This document shows, one piece after another, positions 37,370 through 45,225 of a DNA stretch of 60,542 bases. Below the pieces are notes generated by a model, which searched no databases, had not been told where the DNA came from, and worked only from the letters and a program-made list of their open reading frames with translations. Both the position numbers and the translations under genes were made by a program. Location of the stretch: contig CAVFXQ010000012.1 of assembly GCA_963626555.1 (NCBI GenBank), forward strand, positions 1 to 60,542, read 5' to 3'. Every line of letters starts with the position of its first letter. The first letter of the stretch is position 1. This DNA comes from UBA1181 sp963626555 (GTDB lineage: Bacteria > Bacteroidota > Bacteroidia > Bacteroidales > Paludibacteraceae).

Positions 37370-38953
37370 TTACTCCTCCACTTTCCACTCGCCAATCGTT
37401 CCCGTTTCCGAAGAGAAGCAACAGCCGATTTTAAAGAGTTTTCTTCCGTCCGCCTCAAACTCACGAGCATAACCTTTATCGTTGATTTGTTGCAAGGCTT
37501 CCTGGGCAGTTCCGTCCAATTTAAATTCAAAAATGTAGATGAATTTATCGGTTTCAATGACACAGTCCACACGACCTTGGCTTTGGCATTTTTCGGTGAA
37601 AATGAGGTAGGTGGACATCAGGCGAAGAATGAGGTAAAAGGTGTAATGGAAATGCTTTTCCGAGGCTTTACTGTCGCGCATCGTGTAGGGAATGGACGCA
37701 AGGAAAGCGGTCATATTGGTTCGGAACGATTCACAATCGCCCACCCTTAGACTTTTCGACATCATAGCGATGGGCGTACTCATTGGTGCATTGGATGCAA
37801 AATAATCATTCATTAAGAGCGGGATGAAACCACTGCGCACTTCATCGTTCGGAACATCAAGCAGGTAGAGTTTCACTTCTGGATCATAACCTTTTATAGT
37901 CAAATAGCCACTCTGATAGAGCATCGGCAAAGGTGCATCCCGATCCATCTTAAAGTCCATAAACTCCGCCGATGTATAGTATTGCCCAGCGAGTTCGTTT
38001 AAATTAACTTGGTCGCGGTCTAACAGATTAATCAAGTATGTCGGCGTGCCAGAAGCAAACCAATAGTCGCCCAACTCCTCCGAAGCGAAAGCACTCAGAA
38101 GACTGAACGGATTGTAGACACCTCGCAAGCGACTGCTAAAACTATAGCCGTCGTACTTACGACGAAGTTTGACACTCATCTCCTCCACCGACAGATTTTC
38201 CATTTCGGCGAGTTCTGCCACAGAAGACGAAAAATAGTCTTTCTCCTCCTGCATCGTTATACCACAAATTGTATCGTATTTAGGAGAAAGACTGATATCC
38301 AACGGCTGATTAAAGCCACTGAATACGCTGATTTTGGCGAACTTCGTTACACCGGTTAAAAAAACGAACTGTAAATCGGCATCCGCCAATTTGAAGGTGG
38401 AATAGAACGCCTTCATTGTGTTGCGATGTTTCTCTTCTAAAGAAATACGATTTCCATCCACTTCAGCTTTTAACCCCGAACCCAAAACATCTAACAAAGG
38501 TTTGTCATATTCATCAATGAGGACAACACATTTGAGTCCCGTCTGAGCATGCGCCTCTGCCAAAATATTGGCAAAACGAATACTATGTTCAACCTTTGAA
38601 TCTGTTTCCAATCCATATTTTTTTTCCCACTTGGTTAGATAGTCCGCAATTTTTTTTTCAAAATTGTCGGCTTCCATATAGTTCGGTCCATTGAAATCAA
38701 AATGAAACACAGGATATTCCTTCCACTCTTTCTCCAACTTCTCTATCGCCAATCCTCTGAAAAGTTCCTTTTTCCCAAAAAAATAACTCTCCAACGTAGT
38801 GATAAGCAAACTCTTACCGAAACGCCGAGGGCGACTCAAAAAATAGATTGTTCCCTCATGCGTAAGAGAATAAATCATATCAGTTTTATCAATATAGATG
38901 TAACCACCTTCAATGACTTTCTCAAATGTCTGTATGCCAACAGGATACTTCAT
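37370..38953 (-). CDS. AAA-ATPase_like / PD-(D/E)XK (DUF1703) protein
   Basis: A 527-aa protein of a family that is multi-copy in Bacteroidales. It starts YPVGIQTFEKVIEGGYIYIDKT and holds an atypical P-loop RPRRFGKSLL and Walker B VVLIDEYDKPLLD. The C-terminal PD-(D/E)XK nuclease-like domain shows DCVIET followed by IFEFKLDGTAQEALQQI (E-x-K). The family's role is unknown; members behave like mobile cargo. Its TAA stop at 37370-37372 is in frame with, and adjacent to, the methylase remnant, so its arrival probably removed the methylase 5' end. It appears intact. Confidence 0.88.
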   Translation of the reverse strand: MKYPVGIQTFEKVIEGGYIYIDKTDMIYSLTHEGTIYFLSRPRRFGKSLLITTLESYFFGKKELFRGLAIEKLEKEWKEYPVFHFDFNGPNYMEADNFEKKIADYLTKWEKKYGLETDSKVEHSIRFANILAEAHAQTGLKCVVLIDEYDKPLLDVLGSGLKAEVDGNRISLEEKHRNTMKAFYSTFKLADADLQFVFLTGVTKFAKISVFSGFNQPLDISLSPKYDTICGITMQEEKDYFSSSVAELAEMENLSVEEMSVKLRRKYDGYSFSSRLRGVYNPFSLLSAFASEELGDYWFASGTPTYLINLLDRDQVNLNELAGQYYTSAEFMDFKMDRDAPLPMLYQSGYLTIKGYDPEVKLYLLDVPNDEVRSGFIPLLMNDYFASNAPMSTPIAMMSKSLRVGDCESFRTNMTAFLASIPYTMRDSKASEKHFHYTFYLILRLMSTYLIFTEKCQSQGRVDCVIETDKFIYIFEFKLDGTAQEALQQINDKGYAREFEADGRKLFKIGCCFSSETGTIGEWKVEE

Positions 38954-38978
38954 ATCACTTCAATTTTTTGTGTTTCTA

Positions 38979-38986
38979 CAAAAATA
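38979..38986 (-). promoter_or_regulatory. -7 element for the AAA/PD-(D/E)XK gene and cassette
   Basis: Minus-strand TATTTTTG, TAnnTTTG match, 26 bases before the ATG. A TTTG lies 23 bases further upstream, slightly outside the usual spacing. Confidence 0.4.
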
Positions 38987-39033
38987 TAAAAAAGAAGTGT
39001 GTAACACTACAAATCTTGTACCATCCACAAACA

Positions 39034-39064
39034 AGAAAAGAGCGAAACCTCCCCGATTTCGCTC
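39034..39064 (-). terminator. Intrinsic terminator of ribH
   Basis: On the minus strand GAGCGAAA (39064-39057) and TTTCGCTC (39047-39040) form a perfect 8-bp stem with a 9-nt loop, followed by TTTTCTTG. It is 23 bases after the ribH stop and separates it from the accessory island. Confidence 0.75.
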
Positions 39065-39086
39065 CTCCTAATCTATCTAAAAAAAT

Positions 39087-39593
39087 TTAATCTTCGTCTG
39101 CCAACATTTCATCCACTTGCTTATGGAAGTCTGCCATCTTGATAGCGGTTACTGCGGCTTCTGTACCCTTATTGCCCAAAACACCGCCTGCACGGTCTTC
39201 GGCTTGCTTCATGTCGTCAGTCGTCAAAAGACCGAAAATCACGGGAACATCACCTTCAGAATTCAACTTCGCTAAACCATTAGTTACGCCCTCACAGACA
39301 TAGTCGAAATGGGGAGTTCCACCTCTAACGACACAGCCTAAAGCAATGATCGCATTCAAGTCTTCAATCTCCATCAACCTGGAGCAAGCATTCACTAACT
39401 CGAAACTGCCTGGCACATGGAAAACAAGAATATTGTCCTCCTCCGCTCCGTGTTTCACCAACGTGTCATACGCACCTTTCAACATACTGTGCGTAATCTT
39501 ATCATTCCAATCAGAAACAACTATACCAAATGCCATATCTTTGGCATTTGGTACAGAGTTTATGTCATACTTCGATAAATCGACTGTCGCCAT
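39087..39593 (-). CDS. ribH: 6,7-dimethyl-8-ribityllumazine synthase
   Basis: A 168-aa enzyme that condenses 5-amino-6-ribitylaminouracil with dihydroxybutanone phosphate in riboflavin synthesis. The signature segments are FGIVVSDWND, VPGSFELVNACSRL and ALGCVVRGGTPHFDYVC with the catalytic histidine, and LTTDDMKQAEDR. The length is standard for the icosahedral class. It starts 28 bases after the TPR gene upstream, so both are probably in one transcript. Confidence 0.96.
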   Translation of the reverse strand: MATVDLSKYDINSVPNAKDMAFGIVVSDWNDKITHSMLKGAYDTLVKHGAEEDNILVFHVPGSFELVNACSRLMEIEDLNAIIALGCVVRGGTPHFDYVCEGVTNGLAKLNSEGDVPVIFGLLTTDDMKQAEDRAGGVLGNKGTEAAVTAIKMADFHKQVDEMLADED

Positions 39594-39621
39594 AAATCAG
39601 TAATTATTTTTTTCTTTCAAA

Positions 39622-40299
39622 TTACTTCGAAGCAAACTCAATGAACTTCTTCACCTCACTCATCTCTGTGAAGTTTGGATATTTCTTTTCAATGTTCTTC
39701 AACACCTCCAATGCTTTATCATTTTGATTAAGAGATAGATACAACATTGCTTCTCTTTTTCCATAAAAAGGTGCTATCATCTCATTTCCGTTCTTGATTG
39801 CCTTCTCGTAATAAGAAATCGCCTTGTCTGTATTATTCATATCCCAATATGCATCAGCGATTGCTCCGTAAATGGCAGGTTGAGCAGTTTTATCGTCTGC
39901 ACTGAACTTGCTTAAATACTCAATAGCACTCTCGTTATCGCCCAACTGCTTGTAGCACAAACCTGCATACGCCTTGGCAAGATTTCCTGCATCTGTTGAA
40001 CCATACTCATCAATGATGTCCAAAAATCCCATAATCTCAGCGTTTCCTTCCAAAGCCAACTGGAAAGAATCCATAGCAAAAATCTGTTCTGCTGCGAAAA
40101 TGCTCTCCTTTGCTTCTTCGTTACGCGGTTCTAAATAAAAACTCTTGAAACAGATGATTCCTACTACCACAATCGCAATGATCGCCAATCCAATGAAAAT
40201 CTTGCTTTGATGTGTCTCAATGAACGCCTCTCCTTTGTTCAACGCAACATCCATGTCTTCAAACACGGTCTGAGTCTCCTCTTGTTGTTTCTTTGCCAT
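39622..40299 (-). CDS. Membrane-anchored tetratricopeptide-repeat protein (YfgM-like layout)
   Basis: A 225-aa protein with a hydrophilic N-terminus, one transmembrane helix at about residues 33-52 (IFIGLAIIAIVVVGIICF), and then TPR units through the C-terminus, for example AKAYAGLCYKQLGDNESAIE and ADAYWDMNNTDKAISYYEKA. This layout resembles YfgM/Tol-Pal-associated ancillary proteins that act with periplasmic chaperones at SecYEG, but the resemblance is only architectural. It precedes ribH by 28 bases, a pairing seen in other Bacteroidetes as I recall. Confidence 0.8.
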   Translation of the reverse strand: MAKKQQEETQTVFEDMDVALNKGEAFIETHQSKIFIGLAIIAIVVVGIICFKSFYLEPRNEEAKESIFAAEQIFAMDSFQLALEGNAEIMGFLDIIDEYGSTDAGNLAKAYAGLCYKQLGDNESAIEYLSKFSADDKTAQPAIYGAIADAYWDMNNTDKAISYYEKAIKNGNEMIAPFYGKREAMLYLSLNQNDKALEVLKNIEKKYPNFTEMSEVKKFIEFASK

Positions 40300-40357
40300 T
40301 TTATTTTTATTTATTTTTTTATTTTCAGATTACAAATTCTATTGAAAGTAGGAAATG

Positions 40358-40365
40358 CAAAAATA
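40358..40365 (-). promoter_or_regulatory. -7 element for the TPR-ribH transcript
   Basis: Minus-strand TATTTTTG, TAnnTTTG match, 58 bases before the TPR ATG, in a 129-base gap. No clear -33. Confidence 0.4.
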
Positions 40366-40428
40366 AAGGTTAATTTTGAATTTAATCTTTTTTTATATAA
40401 AAATCACTCTGTGCAACCTATTTTTCTT

Positions 40429-41016
40429 TCAATCAGCATACGCATCGGCATTTTCCGGCATCATTTCCCAAACCCTCTGAGGAAGGAAATATCGCAAATC
40501 TTTTCCTTCTCGCTTAGCTCTTCGAATCACGGTCGACGATACCTCAACCAACGGGGCATCTTGTAATATTTTTACACGTTTACCTAATACAAGCATATCC
40601 GTCAGACTGTAATTTGGTCGTGGGTAAACCCAAACTTCACACATCTCCGTTATAGCATCCACATTTTTCCATTTTGAAAAATTCTGAAGATTGTCTCCTC
40701 CAATAATCAAGGCAAACTGAGTATCAGAATCTTGTCGTCTCAACTCTAACAGAGTATCAATGGTGTAGGATGGTTTGGGCAGACGAAACTCCACGTCCGA
40801 CACTGTAAATTTGGGATAATCAGCAATCGCTGTTTTAACCATTCGTAAACGTAAATCGTCTGATAAAAGATGTTTGTTCTGCTTGAAAGGATTTTGAGGC
40901 GACACGATAAAACGAACCTCATCCACGTCACAATATTCAGCAATGTAATTGGCTAAGATTAAATGTCCATTGTGAATAGGATTGAACGACCCGAAGAAAA
41001 GTGCCACCTTTTTCAT
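40429..41016 (-). CDS. nadD: Nicotinate-nucleotide adenylyltransferase
   Basis: A 195-aa enzyme that adenylates nicotinate mononucleotide in NAD synthesis. The nucleotidyltransferase signature is GSFNPIHNGHL at residues 9-19, and the C-terminal ISSTxxR motif appears as SSTVIRRAKREGKDL. Central GGDNLQNFSKW binds the substrate. It follows gmk by 29 bases on the same strand (yicC-gmk-nadD), a common Bacteroidetes order. Confidence 0.95.
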   Translation of the reverse strand: MKKVALFFGSFNPIHNGHLILANYIAEYCDVDEVRFIVSPQNPFKQNKHLLSDDLRLRMVKTAIADYPKFTVSDVEFRLPKPSYTIDTLLELRRQDSDTQFALIIGGDNLQNFSKWKNVDAITEMCEVWVYPRPNYSLTDMLVLGKRVKILQDAPLVEVSSTVIRRAKREGKDLRYFLPQRVWEMMPENADAYAD

Positions 41017-41045
41017 ACCAATAAATTGATAATCAAATATTTAAA

Positions 41046-41612
41046 TTATCCAATAAACTCACCTACTATTTTCTTCATCAAGCCTTTCGTGCTTTCCAAA
41101 TCATCATTCACGACAATTCTATCAAAACGAGGAGCAAACGTCATCTCTTGAGAAGCCTTCTCAACACGATCGTTTATTACTTCCAATGAATCCGTAGCAC
41201 GTTTTAAAAGTCTCTCTTTCAAGGTGTTAATAGATGGAGGCATAATAAAGATAGACAAGGCGTTTTTTCCATACATTTTTTTGATATTGCATCCACCTAC
41301 AACATCAACATCAAAAATGACTACATTTCCTTTTCCGTTGATGCGTAAAACCTCACTCTTCAAAGTGCCATAGAATTTATCCTTGTATACCTCTTCGTAC
41401 TCCAAGAACTCTCCTTCTTCAATCTTCTTTCTGAACTCGTCAGGAGTTAAAAAATAGTATTCCACACCGTTTTTTTCTTCTCCACGAGGAGAACGGCTGG
41501 TTGCTGAGATTGAAAATTCAAGATTTGAAAATTGCGTCATCAAATAGTTGATGAGCGTACTCTTGCCAGACCCTGAAGGGGCAGACACGACAATCATCTT
41601 CTCCATATTCAA
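41046..41612 (-). CDS. gmk: Guanylate kinase
   Basis: Phosphorylates GMP to GDP. 188 aa. The P-loop is SAPSGSGKST at about residues 9-18, SATSRSPRGEEKNGVEY is the GMP-binding region, and FDVDVVGG follows. The lid region with RVEKAS is normal. It begins 10 bases after yicC, so the two are likely translationally coupled. Confidence 0.96.
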   Translation of the reverse strand: MNMEKMIVVSAPSGSGKSTLINYLMTQFSNLEFSISATSRSPRGEEKNGVEYYFLTPDEFRKKIEEGEFLEYEEVYKDKFYGTLKSEVLRINGKGNVVIFDVDVVGGCNIKKMYGKNALSIFIMPPSINTLKERLLKRATDSLEVINDRVEKASQEMTFAPRFDRIVVNDDLESTKGLMKKIVGEFIG

Positions 41613-41622
41613 AACTAAATTT

Positions 41623-42495
41623 TTAGAGTACGTTCAACACCTGTTCTTTAATTTGCTCTAATTCGTCCTTCATCTTCACCACTATCTTTTGCATCTCGCA
41701 ATGATTTGATTTTGAACCGAGAGTGTTGATTTCACGACCAATTTCTTGAGCAATAAATCCCAACTTCTTACCAACGCTACCCTCTGCTTTCATTGTCTCC
41801 TCAAAATAATTCAAGTGTTGACGCAAACGGTTTTTCTCCTCGTTGACATCCAATTTTTCAATATAATAAATCATCTCCTGTTCGAAACGATTCTTATCAT
41901 ACTCAACTCCTTTCATCTCATTGAGATTATCCATAATGCGTGATTTTATTTTCGCAACACGCTCATTTTCAAATGGATCTATAGTAGCCAAGAGATTACG
42001 GATGTTTGATATTTTCTGAACAAAAACGGCTTCCAACGACTGTCCTTCACGCTTACGGAAATCAATCAAAGCATCTACTGCTTTGATAAAAGTTGACTTA
42101 ACAGTCTCCCACTCTATTTCGTCAAGTTCTTGTGTCTCTGATTTCATCACGTCCGGCATACGAAGCAAAAGAGACAACCAATCAGCAGGTTCGGCAATAC
42201 CCAAAGAATCGGACAAGCCCTTGATTTGAGCATAGTATTCCTTTACCAAAGCCTGATTGATTTGAGTGGCATTAGAGGCGTTGATAGATTCTATCATTAA
42301 TGAGAATTCCACTTTTCCTCGCTCCAACTTCTGAGAAACGATATTTCTCAAATCCAACTCCTTTTCCTTATACACATTTGGCACTCTTGAAAACAAATCT
42401 AACTGTTTACTATTCAGCGATTTAATCTCAATAGTTATTTTTTTTGATTCTACCTCGCAAGTTGCCTTGCCGAATCCAGTCATTGATAAAACCAT
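41623..42495 (-). CDS. yicC: YicC family endoribonuclease-like protein
   Basis: A 290-aa protein starting MVLSMTGFGKATCE, the highly conserved start of the family, and ending with the DUF1732 C-terminal region (LGFIAQEIGREINTLGSKSN). YicC has been reported to be an RNA-processing factor; function in Bacteroidetes is not settled. First gene of yicC-gmk-nadD and divergent from tsaB across a 156-base gap. Confidence 0.94.
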   Translation of the reverse strand: MVLSMTGFGKATCEVESKKITIEIKSLNSKQLDLFSRVPNVYKEKELDLRNIVSQKLERGKVEFSLMIESINASNATQINQALVKEYYAQIKGLSDSLGIAEPADWLSLLLRMPDVMKSETQELDEIEWETVKSTFIKAVDALIDFRKREGQSLEAVFVQKISNIRNLLATIDPFENERVAKIKSRIMDNLNEMKGVEYDKNRFEQEMIYYIEKLDVNEEKNRLRQHLNYFEETMKAEGSVGKKLGFIAQEIGREINTLGSKSNHCEMQKIVVKMKDELEQIKEQVLNVL

Positions 42496-42533
42496 TCTAA
42501 TACGATTTAATCCGTCCTTAATTTTTCTATCCG

Positions 42534-42541
42534 CAAATTTA
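42534..42541 (-). promoter_or_regulatory. -7 element for yicC-gmk-nadD
   Basis: Minus-strand TAAATTTG, TAnnTTTG match, 39 bases before the yicC ATG. A TTG lies 16 bases upstream, somewhat short of the usual 19-21. Confidence 0.45.
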
Positions 42542-42605
42542 ATTTTTTTTTCGTAAACAAGTCGTTTCTTAGTTGTTGAGTGAGCTACAAGAACGTATTT
42601 TAATG

Positions 42606-42613
42606 TAATTTTG
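42606..42613 (+). promoter_or_regulatory. -7 element for tsaB
   Basis: Plus-strand TAATTTTG, TAnnTTTG match, 39 bases before the tsaB ATG. The -33 element is unclear. Confidence 0.4.
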
Positions 42614-42651
42614 CGTTTATAACGTATAGTAAATAAGGTAAAAAGTAGAAA

Positions 42652-43365
42652 ATGTCAGTAATAATAGCCATAGAAACTTCGACGGAAGTATGTTCCGCTG
42701 CTCTGAACGTAGACGGGAAATGCGTTTGGACGAAAAAGAATTTGGAAGGAATGTCTCACTCCACCCTACTTGCACCCTATCTTGAAGAGTTGCAAGCCTA
42801 CGCCAACAAAGAGAATATAAAAGTTGACGCAGTAGCTGTCAGTAGCGGACCTGGATCATACACTGGACTAAGAATCGGAGTGTCAACAGCCAAGGGGCTC
42901 TGTTTTGGCGCAGACATTCCCCTGTTGAGTGTTGACACACTAAAAATTATGACCAAGAGTGCTATTGACACATTGGACATTACCCCCGAGAATGCACTGT
43001 TCTGTCCTATGATAGACGCACGCCGCATGGAAGTTTATACCGCTTTTTTCGACTTACAATATAACAAGGTAAAAGAGACTGCAGCAGACATCATCAACGA
43101 AAACTCCTACGCTGATGTTTTAGAAAAACACCCCATTTATTTCTTTGGAAATGGCGCAGAAAAATGCAAAAAAATGTTAACACACCCTAATGCCCATTTT
43201 ATCAAAGGGATAGTACCATTAGCAGAAAATATGGCTAAGGAAGGAGAAGAAAGATTTCAAGCCAGAGATTTCAAAGACGTTGCCTACTTTGAACCATTCT
43301 ATCTAAAAGAGTTTGTTGCAACAGTAGCAAAGAATAAAGTATTGGGAAGCAACGAGGGAAATTAG
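42652..43365 (+). CDS. tsaB: tRNA threonylcarbamoyladenosine synthesis protein TsaB
   Basis: A 237-aa partner of TsaD/TsaE in N6-threonylcarbamoyl-adenosine synthesis on ANN-decoding tRNAs. The N-terminal IAIETSTEVCSAAL and the VSSGPGSYTGLRIG loop are diagnostic of the ASKHA-fold TsaB. The C-terminal half is divergent, as usual. Start at the ATG at 42652, 39 bases after a -7 element. It is followed by rpsP with its own promoter. Confidence 0.95.
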   Translation: MSVIIAIETSTEVCSAALNVDGKCVWTKKNLEGMSHSTLLAPYLEELQAYANKENIKVDAVAVSSGPGSYTGLRIGVSTAKGLCFGADIPLLSVDTLKIMTKSAIDTLDITPENALFCPMIDARRMEVYTAFFDLQYNKVKETAADIINENSYADVLEKHPIYFFGNGAEKCKKMLTHPNAHFIKGIVPLAENMAKEGEERFQARDFKDVAYFEPFYLKEFVATVAKNKVLGSNEGN

Positions 43366-43425
43366 CAACGTCTATCTCCCCTTCAAATCACAATGAAAGC
43401 CTAACGAAATTAACAGAAAAGTATT

Positions 43426-43456
43426 TTGGTAAATTAGAAAAATAGTTATAATTTTG
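43426..43456 (+). promoter_or_regulatory. Promoter for rpsP
   Basis: TTG (43426-43428), 20 bases, TAATTTTG (43449-43456), a full consensus match, about 49 bases before the rpsP ATG. Confidence 0.75.
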
Positions 43457-43504
43457 CACCGCTCTTTGAGCAAAGAAGTTTAACAAAAAAACAATAAAAG
43501 AAAA

Positions 43505-44065
43505 ATGGCAACTAAAATTAGATTGCAAAGACACGGCCGTAAGGGGTACGCGTATTACCACATCGTCGTAGCAGATAGCAGAGCACCACGTGATGGTAAG
43601 TACATTGAGAGACTTGGATCATACAATCCAAACACCAATCCTGCTACAGTAGAATTAAACTTCGAAAGAGCTTTGTATTGGGTTGAGGTTGGAGCACAAC
43701 CAACAGACACTGCAAGAAATCTTTTGAGCGACAAAGGTGTTTATATGAAGAAACACTTAAAAGTCGGTGTCAAGAAGGGTGCTTTCTCTGAGGAGGTTAT
43801 GGAGCAGAAATTCAACGCATGGGTTGCAGAAAAAGACAAAAAAGTGCAGGCAGTCGTTGATCAAAAGGAATCTGCTAAGAAAGAGAACGCTAAGAAGCGT
43901 TTGGAGGCAGAGCAGGCAGTTAACGCAGCCAAAGCTGAGGCTCTTTCAAAGAAAAGAGCTGAACTAGCAGCAGCACTTGAGGCTGCAGCCAAAGCAGCGG
44001 CTGCTCAAGCAGAAGAAGCAGTTAAAGAAGCAGAAGGTACGACAGAAGCTCCTGCTGCAGAATAA
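43505..44065 (+). CDS. rpsP: Ribosomal protein S16 with long C-terminal tail
   Basis: The first about 80 residues are S16 of the small subunit (KIRLQRHGRKGYAYYHIVV, with the conserved YNP and GAQPTDTARNLL segments). At 186 aa it is far longer than the roughly 80-aa enterobacterial form; the extra 100 residues are a lysine-, glutamate- and alanine-rich helical tail ending TTEAPAAE. Such tails are usual in Bacteroidetes S16. Bracketed by its own promoter and terminator. Confidence 0.97.
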   Translation: MATKIRLQRHGRKGYAYYHIVVADSRAPRDGKYIERLGSYNPNTNPATVELNFERALYWVEVGAQPTDTARNLLSDKGVYMKKHLKVGVKKGAFSEEVMEQKFNAWVAEKDKKVQAVVDQKESAKKENAKKRLEAEQAVNAAKAEALSKKRAELAAALEAAAKAAAAQAEEAVKEAEGTTEAPAAE

Positions 44066-44092
44066 TGTAAATTCTACATTGTTATTATACAA

Positions 44093-44129
44093 GAGAGGTT
44101 TTCAATTTGAAAGCCTCTCATTTTTTTTC
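44093..44129 (+). terminator. Intrinsic terminator of rpsP
   Basis: GAGAGG-T-TTTC (44093-44103) and GAAA-G-CCTCTC (44109-44119) form an 11-bp stem with one G-T pair, followed by ATTTTTTTTC. Confidence 0.85.
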
Positions 44130-44166
44130 ACTCTCCTTTTTTTTAGTAAATTAAGGATTGGAAAAC

Positions 44167-44196
44167 TTGAATAAGTCGTATTTATCATTAATTTTG
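44167..44196 (+). promoter_or_regulatory. Promoter for the NlpC/P60-like gene
   Basis: TTG (44167-44169), 19 bases, TAATTTTG (44189-44196), a full consensus match. The predicted start of transcription lies near 44203, giving an 87-base leader. Confidence 0.7.
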
Positions 44197-44207
44197 TGCT
44201 ATCAATC

Positions 44208-44223
44208 AAAAAGTTAACTTTTT
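44208..44223. promoter_or_regulatory. 16-bp palindrome at the predicted transcription start
   Basis: AAAAAGTTAACTTTTT is a perfect palindrome placed about 5-20 bases after the predicted start of the NlpC/P60-like transcript. It could be a repressor operator or an early RNA hairpin; both are inference. Confidence 0.4.
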
Positions 44224-44289
44224 TGTTGACAATGAAAGTTGAAAGCATTTGTAATTGACAAACTAAGAAGCATAACAAGATTTAAAATC

Positions 44290-44952
44290 ATGAAGAAAGT
44301 CAAATTAACTGTTGCAATGTTGCTTATGGCAGGTACCGTAGCAATGGCAGGTACACGTTTGGATATCGTAAACGCACCATGCAAGACCATCAGCGAAGCT
44401 TTAGCATATACACTTCAACAAAACAACAAGCCATTTTCTGTTGGCGCTAAAGGAGAAGATGCATTTGACAACCCTGGCTTGGTAATCTATACATACAAGA
44501 AATTGGGTGTTGACACTCCAGAAGATATGATCAAATTGAGCAAGACAGGAAAATCTATCAGCAAGATCGCAAAGATGCAAGCAGGCGACGTTGTGTTTTT
44601 CTCAAATCCTCAAAATAAAAAAGAAATCGTTAAAATGGGCTTGGTTCAAAGTGTTGCATCTGATGGCTTGAGCTTCACATTCTTCTATGCTGATCAAAAG
44701 ACTGGTTCAGTACGTATCGCCCATAGCTCAGAAGATGAATTCAACGGACACTTCAAGCAAGCAAGCCGCTTGTTGACCGACAGCGATTTGGCAGATGTTC
44801 GCAATGAGTATCAGAAGAACACTGCCCACATCGACAAAGCTAAAACAAAGTTGAAAGAAGCGCAAGAGGCAGTCAAAGCAGCAGAGACAAACTTGAACGA
44901 GTTGCAGTCTTCTTTTGAAAAGACGAATGCTACGGATTTCATTTTGAAATAA
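44290..44952 (+). CDS. Secreted NlpC/P60-like pseudoenzyme with coiled-coil tail
   Basis: A 220-aa exported protein. The signal peptide covers residues 1-20 (MKKVKLTVAMLLMAGTVAMA). Residues 57-100 align by eye with NlpC/P60 cysteine peptidases: FDNPGLVIYTYKKLG against the family F-D-C-S-G-L-V-x-Y-x-Y-K-K-L-G, and MQAGDVVFF against the L-x-P-G-D-L-V-F-F strand. The catalytic cysteine is N61 here, and the HVGIY histidine position is K115 (KMGLV), so peptidase activity should be lost. Residues 170-212 form a predicted coiled coil. The frame extends to an ATG at 44239, but that hides the signal peptide. Its role may be to bind peptidoglycan. Confidence 0.7.
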   Translation: MKKVKLTVAMLLMAGTVAMAGTRLDIVNAPCKTISEALAYTLQQNNKPFSVGAKGEDAFDNPGLVIYTYKKLGVDTPEDMIKLSKTGKSISKIAKMQAGDVVFFSNPQNKKEIVKMGLVQSVASDGLSFTFFYADQKTGSVRIAHSSEDEFNGHFKQASRLLTDSDLADVRNEYQKNTAHIDKAKTKLKEAQEAVKAAETNLNELQSSFEKTNATDFILK

Positions 44953-44963
44953 TTCGCTAAAAA

Positions 44964-45203
44964 ATGGCGAATAACAATCCAAGAAAAACGAAAAAAGCCA
45001 CTTTAAAAAAAGAACGGCTTATTCGTGATAAAAGAATCTCCATTACTCTGAACGAAAAAGAGTTCAGAGTAATGGAGCGTTTTTTCAAAGAGTGTAAAAT
45101 CAAAAACAAGTCAAAATTTTTACGAGACACATTGATTCGTATGGCCTGGAAGAAATTAGAAGACAATGCTCCATGTCTTTTTTCAGAAGAAGAAATGTGT
45201 TGA
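44964..45203 (+). CDS. Ribbon-helix-helix-like DNA-binding protein (79 aa)
   Basis: After a basic N-terminal tail (PRKTKKATLKKERL) comes RISITLNEKEFRVMERFFKE, a beta strand followed by a helix, and then KNKSKFLRDTLIRM, which fit the ribbon-helix-helix fold of Arc/MobC-type regulators. The protein ends with cysteines (APCLFSEEEMC). It is 11 bases after the NlpC-like gene and 22 before tadA, so all three may share a transcript. The coding sequence contains a 14-bp perfect inverted repeat. No specific family name can be given. Confidence 0.65.
   Translation: MANNNPRKTKKATLKKERLIRDKRISITLNEKEFRVMERFFKECKIKNKSKFLRDTLIRMAWKKLEDNAPCLFSEEEMC
45040..45075. repeat. Perfect 14-bp inverted repeat inside the RHH gene
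   Basis: CCATTACTCTGAAC (45040-45053) and GTTCAGAGTAATGG (45062-45075), 8 bases apart. It would form a stable mRNA hairpin with no T-run, or a two-fold symmetric protein site. It encodes part of the DNA-binding strand and first helix. Confidence 0.7.
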
Positions 45204-45225
45204 AGATTGAAAGGTTGAGGTTGCC

